From: an uncultured Alphaproteobacteria bacterium
Lineage (GTDB): Bacteria > Pseudomonadota > Alphaproteobacteria > UBA2966
Direction: 5' to 3'
NCBI GenBank assembly: GCA_958295725.1
Contig: OY282368.1
Location: forward strand, 2,440,001 to 2,504,000
Length of the DNA stretch: 64,000 bases
Under the pieces are notes generated by a model. The model had not been told where the DNA came from, made no database searches, and saw nothing but the letters and a program-made list of their open reading frames with translations. Below are positions 1 to 8,188 of the stretch, piece by piece (within the stretch, counting starts at the first letter, position 1; the number at the start of each line of letters is the position of its first letter). A program made the translations under genes and the position numbers.

Positions 1-1256
1 GCGCGAAGGGGATTCAGGAAGTGATCCTCGTTGTCCCCCATGCTGTCGCGGATACCCCGGCGGCGGAGGCCCTGGCTGGCGATCCCGATCACCTCGAGCG
101 CGATGTCCCTTACGCGCCGGCCATGGAACTCGGCCTTCAGTGCCCGTCGCGTGACCTCCGCGTGGAGCGACACTACCTCCTCGTGGCTCCAGTCCTTGCA
201 CAGCTCGAACGCCGCGTCCAGGGCCGAAACCTCGTAGAGCAAACCGACCCAGAGCGCGGGTAGCGCGCACAGTCTGCTCCACGGGCCGCCGTCCGCCCCC
301 CGCATCTCCAGGAAGCGCTTCAGCCGGACCTCGGGAAACGCCGTCGACACGTGATCTTCCCAGTCTTGCAGCGTGGGGCGCTCCCCAGGAAGATCTTCCA
401 GCTTTCCGGCGAGGAAATCGCGGAACGATCGGCCGGCGACGTCGATGTAACGGTCCCGATGGACGAAATACATCGGGACGTCCAGCATGTAATCCGTGTA
501 GCGCTCGAACCCCATGCCGTCCTCGAAGGCGAACGGCAGGAACCCCGTGCGGTCGGGATCGGTCTCCGTCCACACGTGACTCCGATAGCTCAGGTAACCA
601 CTGGGCGTTCCCTCCTTGAACGGGGAGTTGGCGAACAACGCGGTGGCGATGGGCTGCAACCTCAGCGCGACCCGCATCTTCTTCACCATGTCGGCTTCGG
701 ACGCGTAATCGAGGTTCACCTGAACCGTGCAGGTGCGGAACATCATGTCGAGCCCGAGCGAACCGCGGGTCGGCATGTACCGGCGCATGATGCCATACCG
801 TCCCTTCGGCATCAGGGGCATGTCCTCGCGCTTCCATTTCGGGTGGTATCCGAGACCGATAAATCCCACGTCCAGTCCGGCGGCGATCTCCTTCACCTGA
901 GCCAGGTGCGTGTTCACTTCGTGACAGGTCTGATGGAGGTTTTCGAGGGGCGCGCCCGAGAGCTCGACGGCGCCGCTCGGCTCCAGCGTCACCGCCTGTC
1001 CGTCCATGGTCAGCGCGATGACGTTCCCGTCCTCGAACACCGGAGCCCAGCCGAACCGCCGCAAGCGCTCCAGGATGACGCGGATGCCGACGTCGCCCTC
1101 GAACGGCAGGGGGCGCAGATCGCCGCGACGGTAGGCGAATTTCTCGTGTTCGGTCCCGATCCGCCATTCCACGGGCCGCTTGCAGCCACGCTCGAAATAG
1201 GAGACGAGGTCGGCCCGATCGTTTATCGGCGGCGACTCGGCGCGCGGATCTGCCAA
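1..1256 (-). CDS. gshA: Glutamate-cysteine ligase, 3' end beyond window
   Basis: This enzyme joins L-glutamate and L-cysteine with ATP, the first step of glutathione synthesis in the cytoplasm. The reverse-strand reading shows the alphaproteobacterial/plant-type (GCS2-like) fold signature WRIGTEHEKFAY near the N-terminus, then VTLEPSGAVELSG, GYHPKW and FRTCTVQVNLDY. The gene runs off the left edge, so its C-terminus is not seen. I chose the TTG at 1256 because GGAGG lies 8 bases upstream and the distance to the conserved GTEHEKF matches relatives. The frame stays open upstream, so a GTG further back is possible. It lies downstream of rsmE on the same strand. Confidence 0.88.
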   Translation of the reverse strand, partial: MADPRAESPPINDRADLVSYFERGCKRPVEWRIGTEHEKFAYRRGDLRPLPFEGDVGIRVILERLRRFGWAPVFEDGNVIALTMDGQAVTLEPSGAVELSGAPLENLHQTCHEVNTHLAQVKEIAAGLDVGFIGLGYHPKWKREDMPLMPKGRYGIMRRYMPTRGSLGLDMMFRTCTVQVNLDYASEADMVKKMRVALRLQPIATALFANSPFKEGTPSGYLSYRSHVWTETDPDRTGFLPFAFEDGMGFERYTDYMLDVPMYFVHRDRYIDVAGRSFRDFLAGKLEDLPGERPTLQDWEDHVSTAFPEVRLKRFLEMRGADGGPWSRLCALPALWVGLLYEVSALDAAFELCKDWSHEEVVSLHAEVTRRALKAEFHGRRVRDIALEVIGIASQGLRRRGIRDSMGDNEDHFLNPLR

Positions 1257-1357
1257 ATCGAGTTCCTCCAACGGGTCGGAAGATTCAGTCGGAAGGATGG
1301 GGGTTCCGCACTCAACTAGCAATCCCGCCCTCTCGCGGCAAGTACCGGCCACGGCCG

Positions 1358-2098
1358 TCACGGCATGGCCAATCGGGACTGGAGAATTCCGAGCGCGACG
1401 GTGGCCGCCGTTTCGCTGCGCAGGAGCCACGGCCCCAGATCGACGCCCAGAACCCGCCCATGACCGGCGATGAGCGTTCGTTCGGCGCGGTCGAAGCCGC
1501 CTTCCGGCCCGATGAGCACGGCCCACGATCTCCGCAGGTCGGGCTCGCGCAGTCCGTCGAGCGCCGCGGCGACAGGCGGGCTGCCGCCCGACTCGTCGCA
1601 CCAGAGGAGCCCGCGGGAAGGGTCCAGAGATCCGAGAAACCGCTCCAGCGTCGCCGGCGCGCCCACGGCCGGAACCGACAACCGGCCGCATTGCTCGGCG
1701 GCCTCCCTGGCGGTGGACAGGAGCCGGCCGACGTTGACGCGCGAAACGGCGGTCCGCCGGGTCACGACCGGCTGAACGCGCGTGACGCCGAGCTCCGCGG
1801 CCTTTTCCACGAGAGCCGTCATGCGCGCCCGCTTGATCGGCGCGGCGGCGATCCAGACATCGGTCTCGGCCGCCTGGGGCCGCAGCATGTCCCGCGCGAC
1901 GATCGCGCAGCTCCGGCGCCCGATCCCGGCGACCGTGGCTCGCCACTCCCCGTCGCGTCCGTTGAAGAGAACCAGCGAGTCTCCGACGCCAAGGCGCATC
2001 ACCGTGGCGACGCGGTGGGCGGCCGCGGGATCGAGGTCGAGCATCGCGCCGCCGGAGAGGGACGTCTCGACGAACAGCCTGACCTTGGCGACCTTCAC
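1358..2098 (-). CDS. rsmE: 16S rRNA (uracil1498-N3)-methyltransferase
   Basis: RsmE methylates N3 of U1498 in 16S rRNA using S-adenosylmethionine and belongs to the SPOUT knot-fold family. The 246-residue product has the usual family length. It shows an N-terminal RNA-binding part (residues 1-70, with HRVATVMRLGVGD) and the SPOUT signature LIGPEGGFDRAE near residue 195, followed by LRSETAATVALGILQ, which forms the cofactor knot. The gene is divergent from ubiA, with about 70 bases between the starts, and is followed by gshA on the same strand. Confidence 0.93.
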   Translation of the reverse strand: MKVAKVRLFVETSLSGGAMLDLDPAAAHRVATVMRLGVGDSLVLFNGRDGEWRATVAGIGRRSCAIVARDMLRPQAAETDVWIAAAPIKRARMTALVEKAAELGVTRVQPVVTRRTAVSRVNVGRLLSTAREAAEQCGRLSVPAVGAPATLERFLGSLDPSRGLLWCDESGGSPPVAAALDGLREPDLRRSWAVLIGPEGGFDRAERTLIAGHGRVLGVDLGPWLLRSETAATVALGILQSRLAMP

Positions 2099-2169
2099 TC
2101 CGTCTTTCCTTCGAGGGCGGGGCCGGGGGAGTCTTGCCGGGAACCCCGAAGCGCGATAGTGCTGAACGA

Positions 2170-3144
2170 ATGGGACGAAATGCCGCCGCGCCGACCTCCG
2201 ACGCCCGGGTCGCCGACGCCAAGCCCGGCAACTGGGTCGACCGTCTCGCCCCGGGGTCCCTGAAGCCGTATCTCGAGCTCGGGCGGTTCGACCGGCCGAT
2301 CGGCTACTGGCTGCTGCTGTGGCCCTGCTGGTGGTCGGTCGCCCTGGCGGCGCGCGAAGTCCCCGACGGCTGGCGCTTCGCGGTCGGCGGCGGGAACGGA
2401 TGGCCCGATCCGGTGTTGCTCGCGCTGTTCTATATCGGGGCCGTCGCCATGCGGGCGGCCGGCTGCGCGTACAACGATATCGTCGACCGCGATATCGACG
2501 GCGCCGTGGAGCGCACCGCCCTGCGTCCCCTGCCCAGCGGCCGGATATCGGTCGCGCGGGCCGTCTCGTTCGGAACGCTGATGGCGCTGCTCGGTCTGGC
2601 CGTCCTCGCGACCTTCAACGGGCTGGCGATCATGCTGGGTGTCGCCTCGCTCGGGATCGTCGCGCTCTACCCGCACATGAAGCGCGTGACCCACTACCCC
2701 CAGTTGGCGCTGGGCCTCGCCTTCAACTGGGGGGCGCTGATGGGTTGGGCGGCGCTGACCGGCGAGCTCGGACCGGCGCCGGTCGCGCTGTACCTCGCGG
2801 GCATCGCCTGGACACTGGGGTATGACACGATTTACGCGCATCAGGACAAGGAAGATGATCTACTCGTCGGCGTGAAGTCCATGGCGATCAGGCTGGGATC
2901 GGCCACGAGACCCTGGCTGGCCGTATTCTACGCCGCCGCGACCGCCGGGATCCTGGCCGCCGGATGGCTGGCGGACACCGGGGTCCCGTTCTACGCCGTC
3001 ATGTCGCTCGTCGCCGCCCAGTTCGCCTGGCAAGTCATCGACATCGACATCGCCTCGCCCGAGGACTGCCTGAACAAGTTCCGGTCGAACCACTTGCTGG
3101 GGGCGGTGGTCTTTCTGGCGATCGCGGCGGGCGGCGTCTTCTGA
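2170..3144 (+). CDS. ubiA: 4-hydroxybenzoate polyprenyltransferase
   Basis: UbiA attaches the polyprenyl tail to 4-hydroxybenzoate in ubiquinone synthesis at the inner membrane. The 324-residue protein shows repeated hydrophobic helices and both aspartate-rich motifs: NDIVDRDID, and DTIYAHQDKEDD in the second half. These bind Mg-diphosphate in this family. RFDRPIGYWLLLWPCWW near the N-terminus is also typical. I chose the ATG at 2170; a TTG at 2134 in the same frame would add 12 residues with no resemblance to the family. It is divergent from rsmE. Confidence 0.92.
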   Translation: MGRNAAAPTSDARVADAKPGNWVDRLAPGSLKPYLELGRFDRPIGYWLLLWPCWWSVALAAREVPDGWRFAVGGGNGWPDPVLLALFYIGAVAMRAAGCAYNDIVDRDIDGAVERTALRPLPSGRISVARAVSFGTLMALLGLAVLATFNGLAIMLGVASLGIVALYPHMKRVTHYPQLALGLAFNWGALMGWAALTGELGPAPVALYLAGIAWTLGYDTIYAHQDKEDDLLVGVKSMAIRLGSATRPWLAVFYAAATAGILAAGWLADTGVPFYAVMSLVAAQFAWQVIDIDIASPEDCLNKFRSNHLLGAVVFLAIAAGGVF

Positions 3145-3337
3145 CGAACCGGGGCCGTTCGCGACGGCGAGCCCCGACGGACGGCGCGGAGAGACGAAAA
3201 TCCCCGCGGACCGCCTCGTCGCGCGTCGACGTCCCATCGGTCGACGACGGGTTCGCGCGTCTCTCGCGCCGCGTTGACTCCGCGCGGGCGGTCGCCTGTA
3301 ATCCCTCGCGAGACGGTTTCAAACCAGGGAGGTCCCC

Positions 3338-4117
3338 GTGGCGAAGAAAAAGAAGGTTCTGGTCATCGTTCCGTTCCCGATGACGGAGGAGCAGCTCGGG
3401 TTCCGGCAACAGCAGCATGCCTCGCTCGATTTCGGCCCCGACATCGAGTTCGACTACCGGCCGGTCCGCGCGGCGGGCGGCAATCTCGTGAGCCCCTACG
3501 ATTGGTGCATCGGCGACGTCGTCGTTCTCGAAGCGGGCCTCTCGGCCCAGGAGGAGGGCTACGACGCGGTGTGCGTCGACACCGTGAGCGACTCCGGCGT
3601 CGCCGCGTTGAGGACCATTCTCGATATCCCCGTGATCGGTCCGGGGCGGGCGTCGTTCCTGCTCGCCATGCTGCTCGGCGACAAGTTCGGCGTGCTGGCG
3701 ATGTGGGAGCGCTGGTCCGGGCTCTACAAGAAGACGCTGGAGGAGCTCGGTATCGGCCACAAGTTCGTGGGCGTGCACAGCATCGACGCCACGGTGGACA
3801 ACCGGAACCTGCTCAGCGGCAAGGAGGAGGAGACCTTCGGGCAGCTGGAGGAGGGCTGCTGGGCCCTGATCAACGACCGCGGCGCCGACGTCATCTGCCT
3901 CGGGTCGACGTCGATGCATCAGGCCCACGTCTACCTTTCCGAGCGGATACCCGCGCCCATCGTCAATCCGGGCCCGGTGTCCTACAAGCTCGCCGAGGCC
4001 GTGCTCGGACTCGGCCTGGCGCACAGCCGCCAGTACTACAAGCCGCCCGTCGTGCGGGCCGACGAGACGCTCCGCGCCATGCTCGACGGCGCGGTCGAGG
4101 CGCGGAAGGACCGGTAG
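3338..4117 (+). CDS. Asp/Glu/hydantoin racemase-family protein, copy 1
   Basis: The 259-residue protein has the Asp/Glu racemase superfamily layout: an N-terminal strand VLVIVPFPM, then AVCVDTVSDSG, and VICLGSTSMHQAHVY in the C-terminal half. Racemases of this family use two cysteines. Here the first remains (C in AVCVDT) but the second position, usually GC in LLGCAGM, reads GS. Enzymes with one cysteine include decarboxylases and isomerases, so racemase activity should not be assumed. It lies 43 bases before a paralogue, probably in one operon. GGGAGG precedes the GTG at 3338. Substrate unknown. Confidence 0.75.
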   Translation: MAKKKKVLVIVPFPMTEEQLGFRQQQHASLDFGPDIEFDYRPVRAAGGNLVSPYDWCIGDVVVLEAGLSAQEEGYDAVCVDTVSDSGVAALRTILDIPVIGPGRASFLLAMLLGDKFGVLAMWERWSGLYKKTLEELGIGHKFVGVHSIDATVDNRNLLSGKEEETFGQLEEGCWALINDRGADVICLGSTSMHQAHVYLSERIPAPIVNPGPVSYKLAEAVLGLGLAHSRQYYKPPVVRADETLRAMLDGAVEARKDR

Positions 4118-4160
4118 GACCGGCCTCCGAAGGACGGGCCGACGGCAAAGGAGAGGAGCC

Positions 4161-4925
4161 ATGACCAAGGCCCTGGTTCTGGTGCCCTTCGCGCTCGACG
4201 AGAGCGGCATCGCCAACCGGCGCGCCCAGCTCGACCACGTCCGCCTCGGCCCGGACATCGAGTTCGACTTCCGCGGCGTCACGGCGGGTCCGAAGAGCTA
4301 CATGAGCCCGCACGATTTCGTGCTCATGGACATGGCGATCTTCGAGGCCGGGATGAGCGCCCAGGACGAGGGTTACGACGCCGTCTGCATCGACACCATG
4401 AGCGATTCGGGCCTCGACGCGCTCCGGTCGGTGCTCGACATTCCGGTGATCGCGCCGGGGAAAGCGGCGATGCTGTTCTGCCTGACGCTCGGCGAGAAGT
4501 TCTCCATCCTCTGTCAGTGGGACTACGCCGTCGCGCGGACCACCAAGATGATCCGGGCGCTCGGGCTCGAGGACTTCTGCGCCGCCGTCGTGAACTACGA
4601 CGCGCCGCCGGACTACGCCGGCCTGCTCGACGGCAAGGAGGACACGATCTTCCCCAGGATGAAGGCGGCGTGCGAGGAGGCGATGGCGGCGGGCGCGGAC
4701 GTGGTCTGCCTGGGATCGACGACCATGCACCAGGCGGCCGAGTACCTGGCCGGGAACCTGCCCATCCCCGTCGTCAATCCGGGTCCGCTGACCTACAAGC
4801 TCGTCGAGTCGGTTCTCGACCTCGGACTGGCGCACAGCCGCAAGGCCTATCCGAAGCCCCTCGACCCGCGGCCCGGCATGATCCACGCCATGCTCGAGGC
4901 CGGAAAGGAGGCGCCGGGCGAGTAG
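4161..4925 (+). CDS. Asp/Glu/hydantoin racemase-family protein, copy 2
   Basis: This 254-residue paralogue of the preceding gene shares PDIEFDFRGV, SAQDEGYDAVCIDTMSDSG, VVCLGSTTMHQAAEYL and PVVNPGPLTYKL. Like copy 1 it keeps the first cysteine and has serine where the second catalytic cysteine is expected. AAAGGAGAGGAGCC before the ATG is a strong ribosome binding site. Two diverged copies in tandem suggest either a heteromeric enzyme or two related substrates; that is inference. Substrate unknown. Confidence 0.75.
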   Translation: MTKALVLVPFALDESGIANRRAQLDHVRLGPDIEFDFRGVTAGPKSYMSPHDFVLMDMAIFEAGMSAQDEGYDAVCIDTMSDSGLDALRSVLDIPVIAPGKAAMLFCLTLGEKFSILCQWDYAVARTTKMIRALGLEDFCAAVVNYDAPPDYAGLLDGKEDTIFPRMKAACEEAMAAGADVVCLGSTTMHQAAEYLAGNLPIPVVNPGPLTYKLVESVLDLGLAHSRKAYPKPLDPRPGMIHAMLEAGKEAPGE

Positions 4926-4981
4926 CCCGGGGTTCCCCGGACGGTCTCGGGGACCGTCGTCGAATCGAGGAGAGCGGCCGG

Positions 4982-7282
4982 ATGAAACGAACCGGGACGA
5001 TCTCGGCGGTCTTCGTGGCGGCGCTGACATGCGCCTTTGCCGCCGGTTGCGGAGGAGGCGGCGGCGGAGCCGGCCCGCAAGAGGCGGCGCACAAAATGGA
5101 ACCGGATGCGGAAGAGGCGGACCGACAAGCGGAGGAGGCGGCGCTCCAGGCGGCGCTGGAAGACATAGACGGCCTGGAGCTGACCCCGAACCTGTCGGCG
5201 GTCGGCGTCCGCGCGGCCTACAAGAACGTCGTCCGCGCGATGGGCGGCGCCACGCGCTTCGGCGCCGGCGTCACCATCGGCTTCATCGACACCGGCATCG
5301 ATCTGGATCACCCCGCGTTCTCCGACGGCGTCAGGACCGTGACCGAGGAGGTACTGGAAACGGGGGCGGGCGATCCGGCCAGCAGTTTCTCCGAAGGCGG
5401 CTCTTCCCACGGGACGGCGGTGGCCAGCGTCGCCGCCGGGGCCGCCCGCGACACGAGCGCCGGGCGGCGGCAGGGCGTGGCCCCCGGCGCCAACGTCAGG
5501 ATGTTCGCGATTACGCTGGGGTCGGGAACCGAGCCGTACAAGGAAACGACCCTGGAGGGTCTGAAAACGTTTTCGGACAGTTTCGGGGAGTACTTGCGCC
5601 GCGCCCTCGAACAGGACGTCGACGTCCTGAACATGAGTCTCAGCGTCAATGGGACCATCGATCACTATTCGAAGGATGACCTGCGGGACCGCATGGCGAC
5701 GCTCGTCCGCGAGGCGGCGCAGTCGGGGGTCGTGGACAAGACGATCCTCGTCTGGGCCGCCGGCAACGAGAACGACAGGAAATGCACGAGCGGCATGAGT
5801 TGCGTCGCCAGGAAAGTCGATGCCCGGTCGGTGACCGTATCCTCGGGACTCCCGCTGCGGTTCCCGGAGCTGCGCGGCCACTGGGTCGCGGCGGCGGCGG
5901 TGGACGGCGACGGCGCCATCGCCGATTTCTCCAACCGCTGCGGGAGCGCCGCCGATTTCTGCATCGTCGCCCCCGGCGTCGCCGTCCCGATCGCCTACTA
6001 TGGGATTAATAATAGAGGCGACCTCGTCCAAGGCTGGGGGACGGGCGGCGGAACGTCGTTCGCCGCGCCCACGGTGGCGGGCGGCCTCGCGGTCATGAAG
6101 CAGCTCTTCCGCGGCCAGCTCGCCAGCACGGCGCTGGTTACCCGGCTGTTCGCGACCGCCGACAAGACCGGCCGCTACGCCGACCGGAGCGTCTACGGCC
6201 AGGGGCTGATGGACCTCGGGGCGGCGACGGCGCCGGTGGGCGCGATGACGGTCGCCGGCGGCGCCTCGGTCGCGGCCGGCGGCGCCGGCCTGCGGGAGAC
6301 CGGCCTCGCGCTCGGGCCGGCGTTCGGCGACGGGCTCGCGGCGTCGCTGACGGGCCGGGAAATCGCCGCCTTCGATTCTCTGGGCGCGCCGTTCTGGTTC
6401 GACCTCGGGGGCCTCGTCGCCGCCACGGACGCGCGCCCCTTCCTGACCCGCCGGCTCCGCGCGCTGACGGCGCCGCCCGCGCGTCGCGCCGCTTCGACGC
6501 CCGGCTGGACGGCGCTGACCTCCGGCACCGACGGGGCCGGACTCCCGCGGATCGGCCTGCTCGGGGCCGGGACGGACGCGCCCCCGGGCGGCCATCTCGC
6601 ACTCGCCGGCACCGTCCTCGCCGCCGCCTTCGATCCCGGCGCGGGGCTCGCCGCGACCGCCTTCACCAACCGGGGCCTGAGCGACCGGCCGCCGGTTTCG
6701 GGCGGCGCGCTGTCGTGGCGTCCAGCGGGCGCGCCGGCGGGCCTCACGGCCGGCTGGCTGACGGAGGGCGCGGAACTGCTCGGGACCGGCGCGGCCGGCG
6801 CCTTCGGAAGGCTGGCGGCCGACACGGCGTTCGTCGGGATCGACGCCGGCTTCGCCGCCGGTCCCTGGTCGGTCTCCGCCGCCGGCGAGGTCGGAGCGGC
6901 GACGCCGCGCCACCGGCGCGGCCGCCTCGTCGCCGGCCTCTCGCCCCTGACGACGAGCGCCTTCACGCTCGACGCGACGCGGCGCCTCGCGGACGGCGGC
7001 GCCCTGCGCCTCGCGTTGACGCAGCCGCTACGGGTCGAGAACGGCCACGCGACGCTCTCCGTTCCCGTCGGCCGCACGCACGGCGGCGCCGTCCTGCGAC
7101 GGTCGGTCGCCGCCGGCCTGGAGCCGTCGGGCCGCCAGATCGACGTCACGGCGCAATGGCGACGGCCGTTCGCGGCGGGCGGCGACGCCGCGCTCGGCGT
7201 CGCCTGGACGCACGCCCCCGGTCACGCGGCCGGCGCGAAGCCGGACCTCGCCGTCATGGCGGGATGGCGGCTCGCCTTCTGA
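4982..7282 (+). CDS. Lipidated S8 (subtilisin-like) serine protease with autotransporter-like C-terminus
   Basis: The 766-residue protein starts with a type II signal peptide: a hydrophobic run ending FAAGC, with C23 the likely lipidated residue, then a run of glycines. Residues about 70-400 form a subtilase domain with the triad D103 (FIDTGIDLDH), H143 (SSHGTAVASV) and S360 (GGGTSFAAPT). An Ala/Gly-rich stretch follows, ending in a C-terminal region with alternating strands and a terminal aromatic (GWRLAF), as in autotransporter barrels. Neisseria NalP has the same combination of lipobox, S8 domain and barrel. The 3' end overlaps the convergent toxin gene by 29 bases. GAGGAGAGCGGCCGG precedes the ATG. 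Confidence 0.82.
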   Translation: MKRTGTISAVFVAALTCAFAAGCGGGGGGAGPQEAAHKMEPDAEEADRQAEEAALQAALEDIDGLELTPNLSAVGVRAAYKNVVRAMGGATRFGAGVTIGFIDTGIDLDHPAFSDGVRTVTEEVLETGAGDPASSFSEGGSSHGTAVASVAAGAARDTSAGRRQGVAPGANVRMFAITLGSGTEPYKETTLEGLKTFSDSFGEYLRRALEQDVDVLNMSLSVNGTIDHYSKDDLRDRMATLVREAAQSGVVDKTILVWAAGNENDRKCTSGMSCVARKVDARSVTVSSGLPLRFPELRGHWVAAAAVDGDGAIADFSNRCGSAADFCIVAPGVAVPIAYYGINNRGDLVQGWGTGGGTSFAAPTVAGGLAVMKQLFRGQLASTALVTRLFATADKTGRYADRSVYGQGLMDLGAATAPVGAMTVAGGASVAAGGAGLRETGLALGPAFGDGLAASLTGREIAAFDSLGAPFWFDLGGLVAATDARPFLTRRLRALTAPPARRAASTPGWTALTSGTDGAGLPRIGLLGAGTDAPPGGHLALAGTVLAAAFDPGAGLAATAFTNRGLSDRPPVSGGALSWRPAGAPAGLTAGWLTEGAELLGTGAAGAFGRLAADTAFVGIDAGFAAGPWSVSAAGEVGAATPRHRRGRLVAGLSPLTTSAFTLDATRRLADGGALRLALTQPLRVENGHATLSVPVGRTHGGAVLRRSVAAGLEPSGRQIDVTAQWRRPFAAGGDAALGVAWTHAPGHAAGAKPDLAVMAGWRLAF

Positions 7283-7826
7283 CCGGGGCCTCCGGGGCGT
7301 CCCGAACCGGCCCCTCCGACCGTCGCCCCGCCTCGGCGACGACCGCGAGCGGGAGGACGAGTTCGAGCGGGTCGTCCAACAGCGCCAAAGCGCCGAACCG
7401 CTCGTACCAGCGCACCGCCCCGTTGTCCTTCGCGTCGATAGCGAGCGCCACGCCACCCACCTCCTTCGCCACCGCCAGGGCCCGCTCGCCAGCCGCCAGA
7501 AACAGTTCACCGCCGATCCCCCGGCCCTGAACGGACCGGTCGACCGCGAGACGACCGAGACGGAAGACCGGTACGTCGTAACGGCCGAGCTTTCCGGTCA
7601 GAGCAGGCGGGACCCGCGCGAACGCGATGGCGCCGGGGCCGATCGTGTAGTAACCCAGAACGCGCGCCGGTTCCGCCGGCAGCACCGCGACGAAGGTCTT
7701 GGCACCCCCGGAGATATGATTCTGCCGGGCAAAACGCCGAAGATATTCGTCGAGAGCCGGTACGCCGCAATCGAAGCTTTCGCGGTCATGGCGCCGGTCT
7801 ATGGACTCCTCGCGCCAGCCCGACAA
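7254..7826 (-). CDS. GNAT acetyltransferase toxin (TacT-like)
   Basis: This is the second gene of a type II toxin-antitoxin pair. TacT-family toxins block translation by acetylating charged tRNAs. Motifs seen: FDCGVPALDEYL near the N-terminus, KTFVAV, the acetyl-CoA loop LAVDRSVQGRGIGGELF near residues 92-108, and IDAKDNGAVRWYERFGAL near the end. It has 190 residues, longer than most relatives (about 160-175); the extra Arg/Pro-rich tail runs over the 3' end of the protease gene. The TTG start lies 5 bases after the antitoxin stop, consistent with translational coupling. Confidence 0.85.
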   Translation of the reverse strand: MSGWREESIDRRHDRESFDCGVPALDEYLRRFARQNHISGGAKTFVAVLPAEPARVLGYYTIGPGAIAFARVPPALTGKLGRYDVPVFRLGRLAVDRSVQGRGIGGELFLAAGERALAVAKEVGGVALAIDAKDNGAVRWYERFGALALLDDPLELVLPLAVVAEAGRRSEGPVRDAPEAPVRRRAAIPP

Positions 7827-7831
7827 CGGAA

Positions 7832-8110
7832 CTACGTCCGCGCGGCGCGACGCCGCGCGGCGGCCAGCAGGGCGGGAGTCGGCTCGGGCGGGTTCTCCAG
7901 TAGTTCCAGGACGCGCGCCGTGTCGCGCTCGGACAGCACGATACGCTCGGCCCGGTCCGTCACTTCGCGCGCGGCGGGCAGCACATTGCGCATGATGAAA
8001 CCGGTGAGGTCCAATCGCTCATGGGCGGCAGCGGCTGCGAGCAGCCGTTTCTCCTCCCTGGTCGCGCGTAATTCGATCCTGCTTTCGCGGCCCGCGGCAG
8101 TCGCCGGCAT
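7832..8110 (-). CDS. DUF1778 (TacA-like) antitoxin
   Basis: This 92-residue protein is the antitoxin partner of the downstream GNAT toxin. The N-terminal half has the ribbon-helix-helix pattern of DUF1778 proteins (RIELRATREEKRLLAAAA, then LTGFIMRNVL), which binds its own promoter. The C-terminal half (LSERDTARVLELLENPPEPTPAL) is the typical segment that neutralises the toxin. I chose the ATG at 8110, which has GGAGGG just upstream; a GTG at 8122 is also possible. Autoregulation by the toxin-antitoxin complex is the family norm. Confidence 0.85.
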   Translation of the reverse strand: MPATAAGRESRIELRATREEKRLLAAAAAHERLDLTGFIMRNVLPAAREVTDRAERIVLSERDTARVLELLENPPEPTPALLAAARRRAART

Positions 8111-8188
8111 GGCACCCTCCACTCCGTCCCGGAAACGTACGGATTGTATCCGTGCACACGGCGAAGGTCAAGATCAATCCGCCGGCCT

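Noticed and set aside
4847-6913. Long reverse-strand open frame opposite the serine protease
   Set aside because: It is antisense to a gene with clear catalytic motifs and encodes a low-complexity Arg/Gly/Ala-rich product, a normal side effect of high GC.
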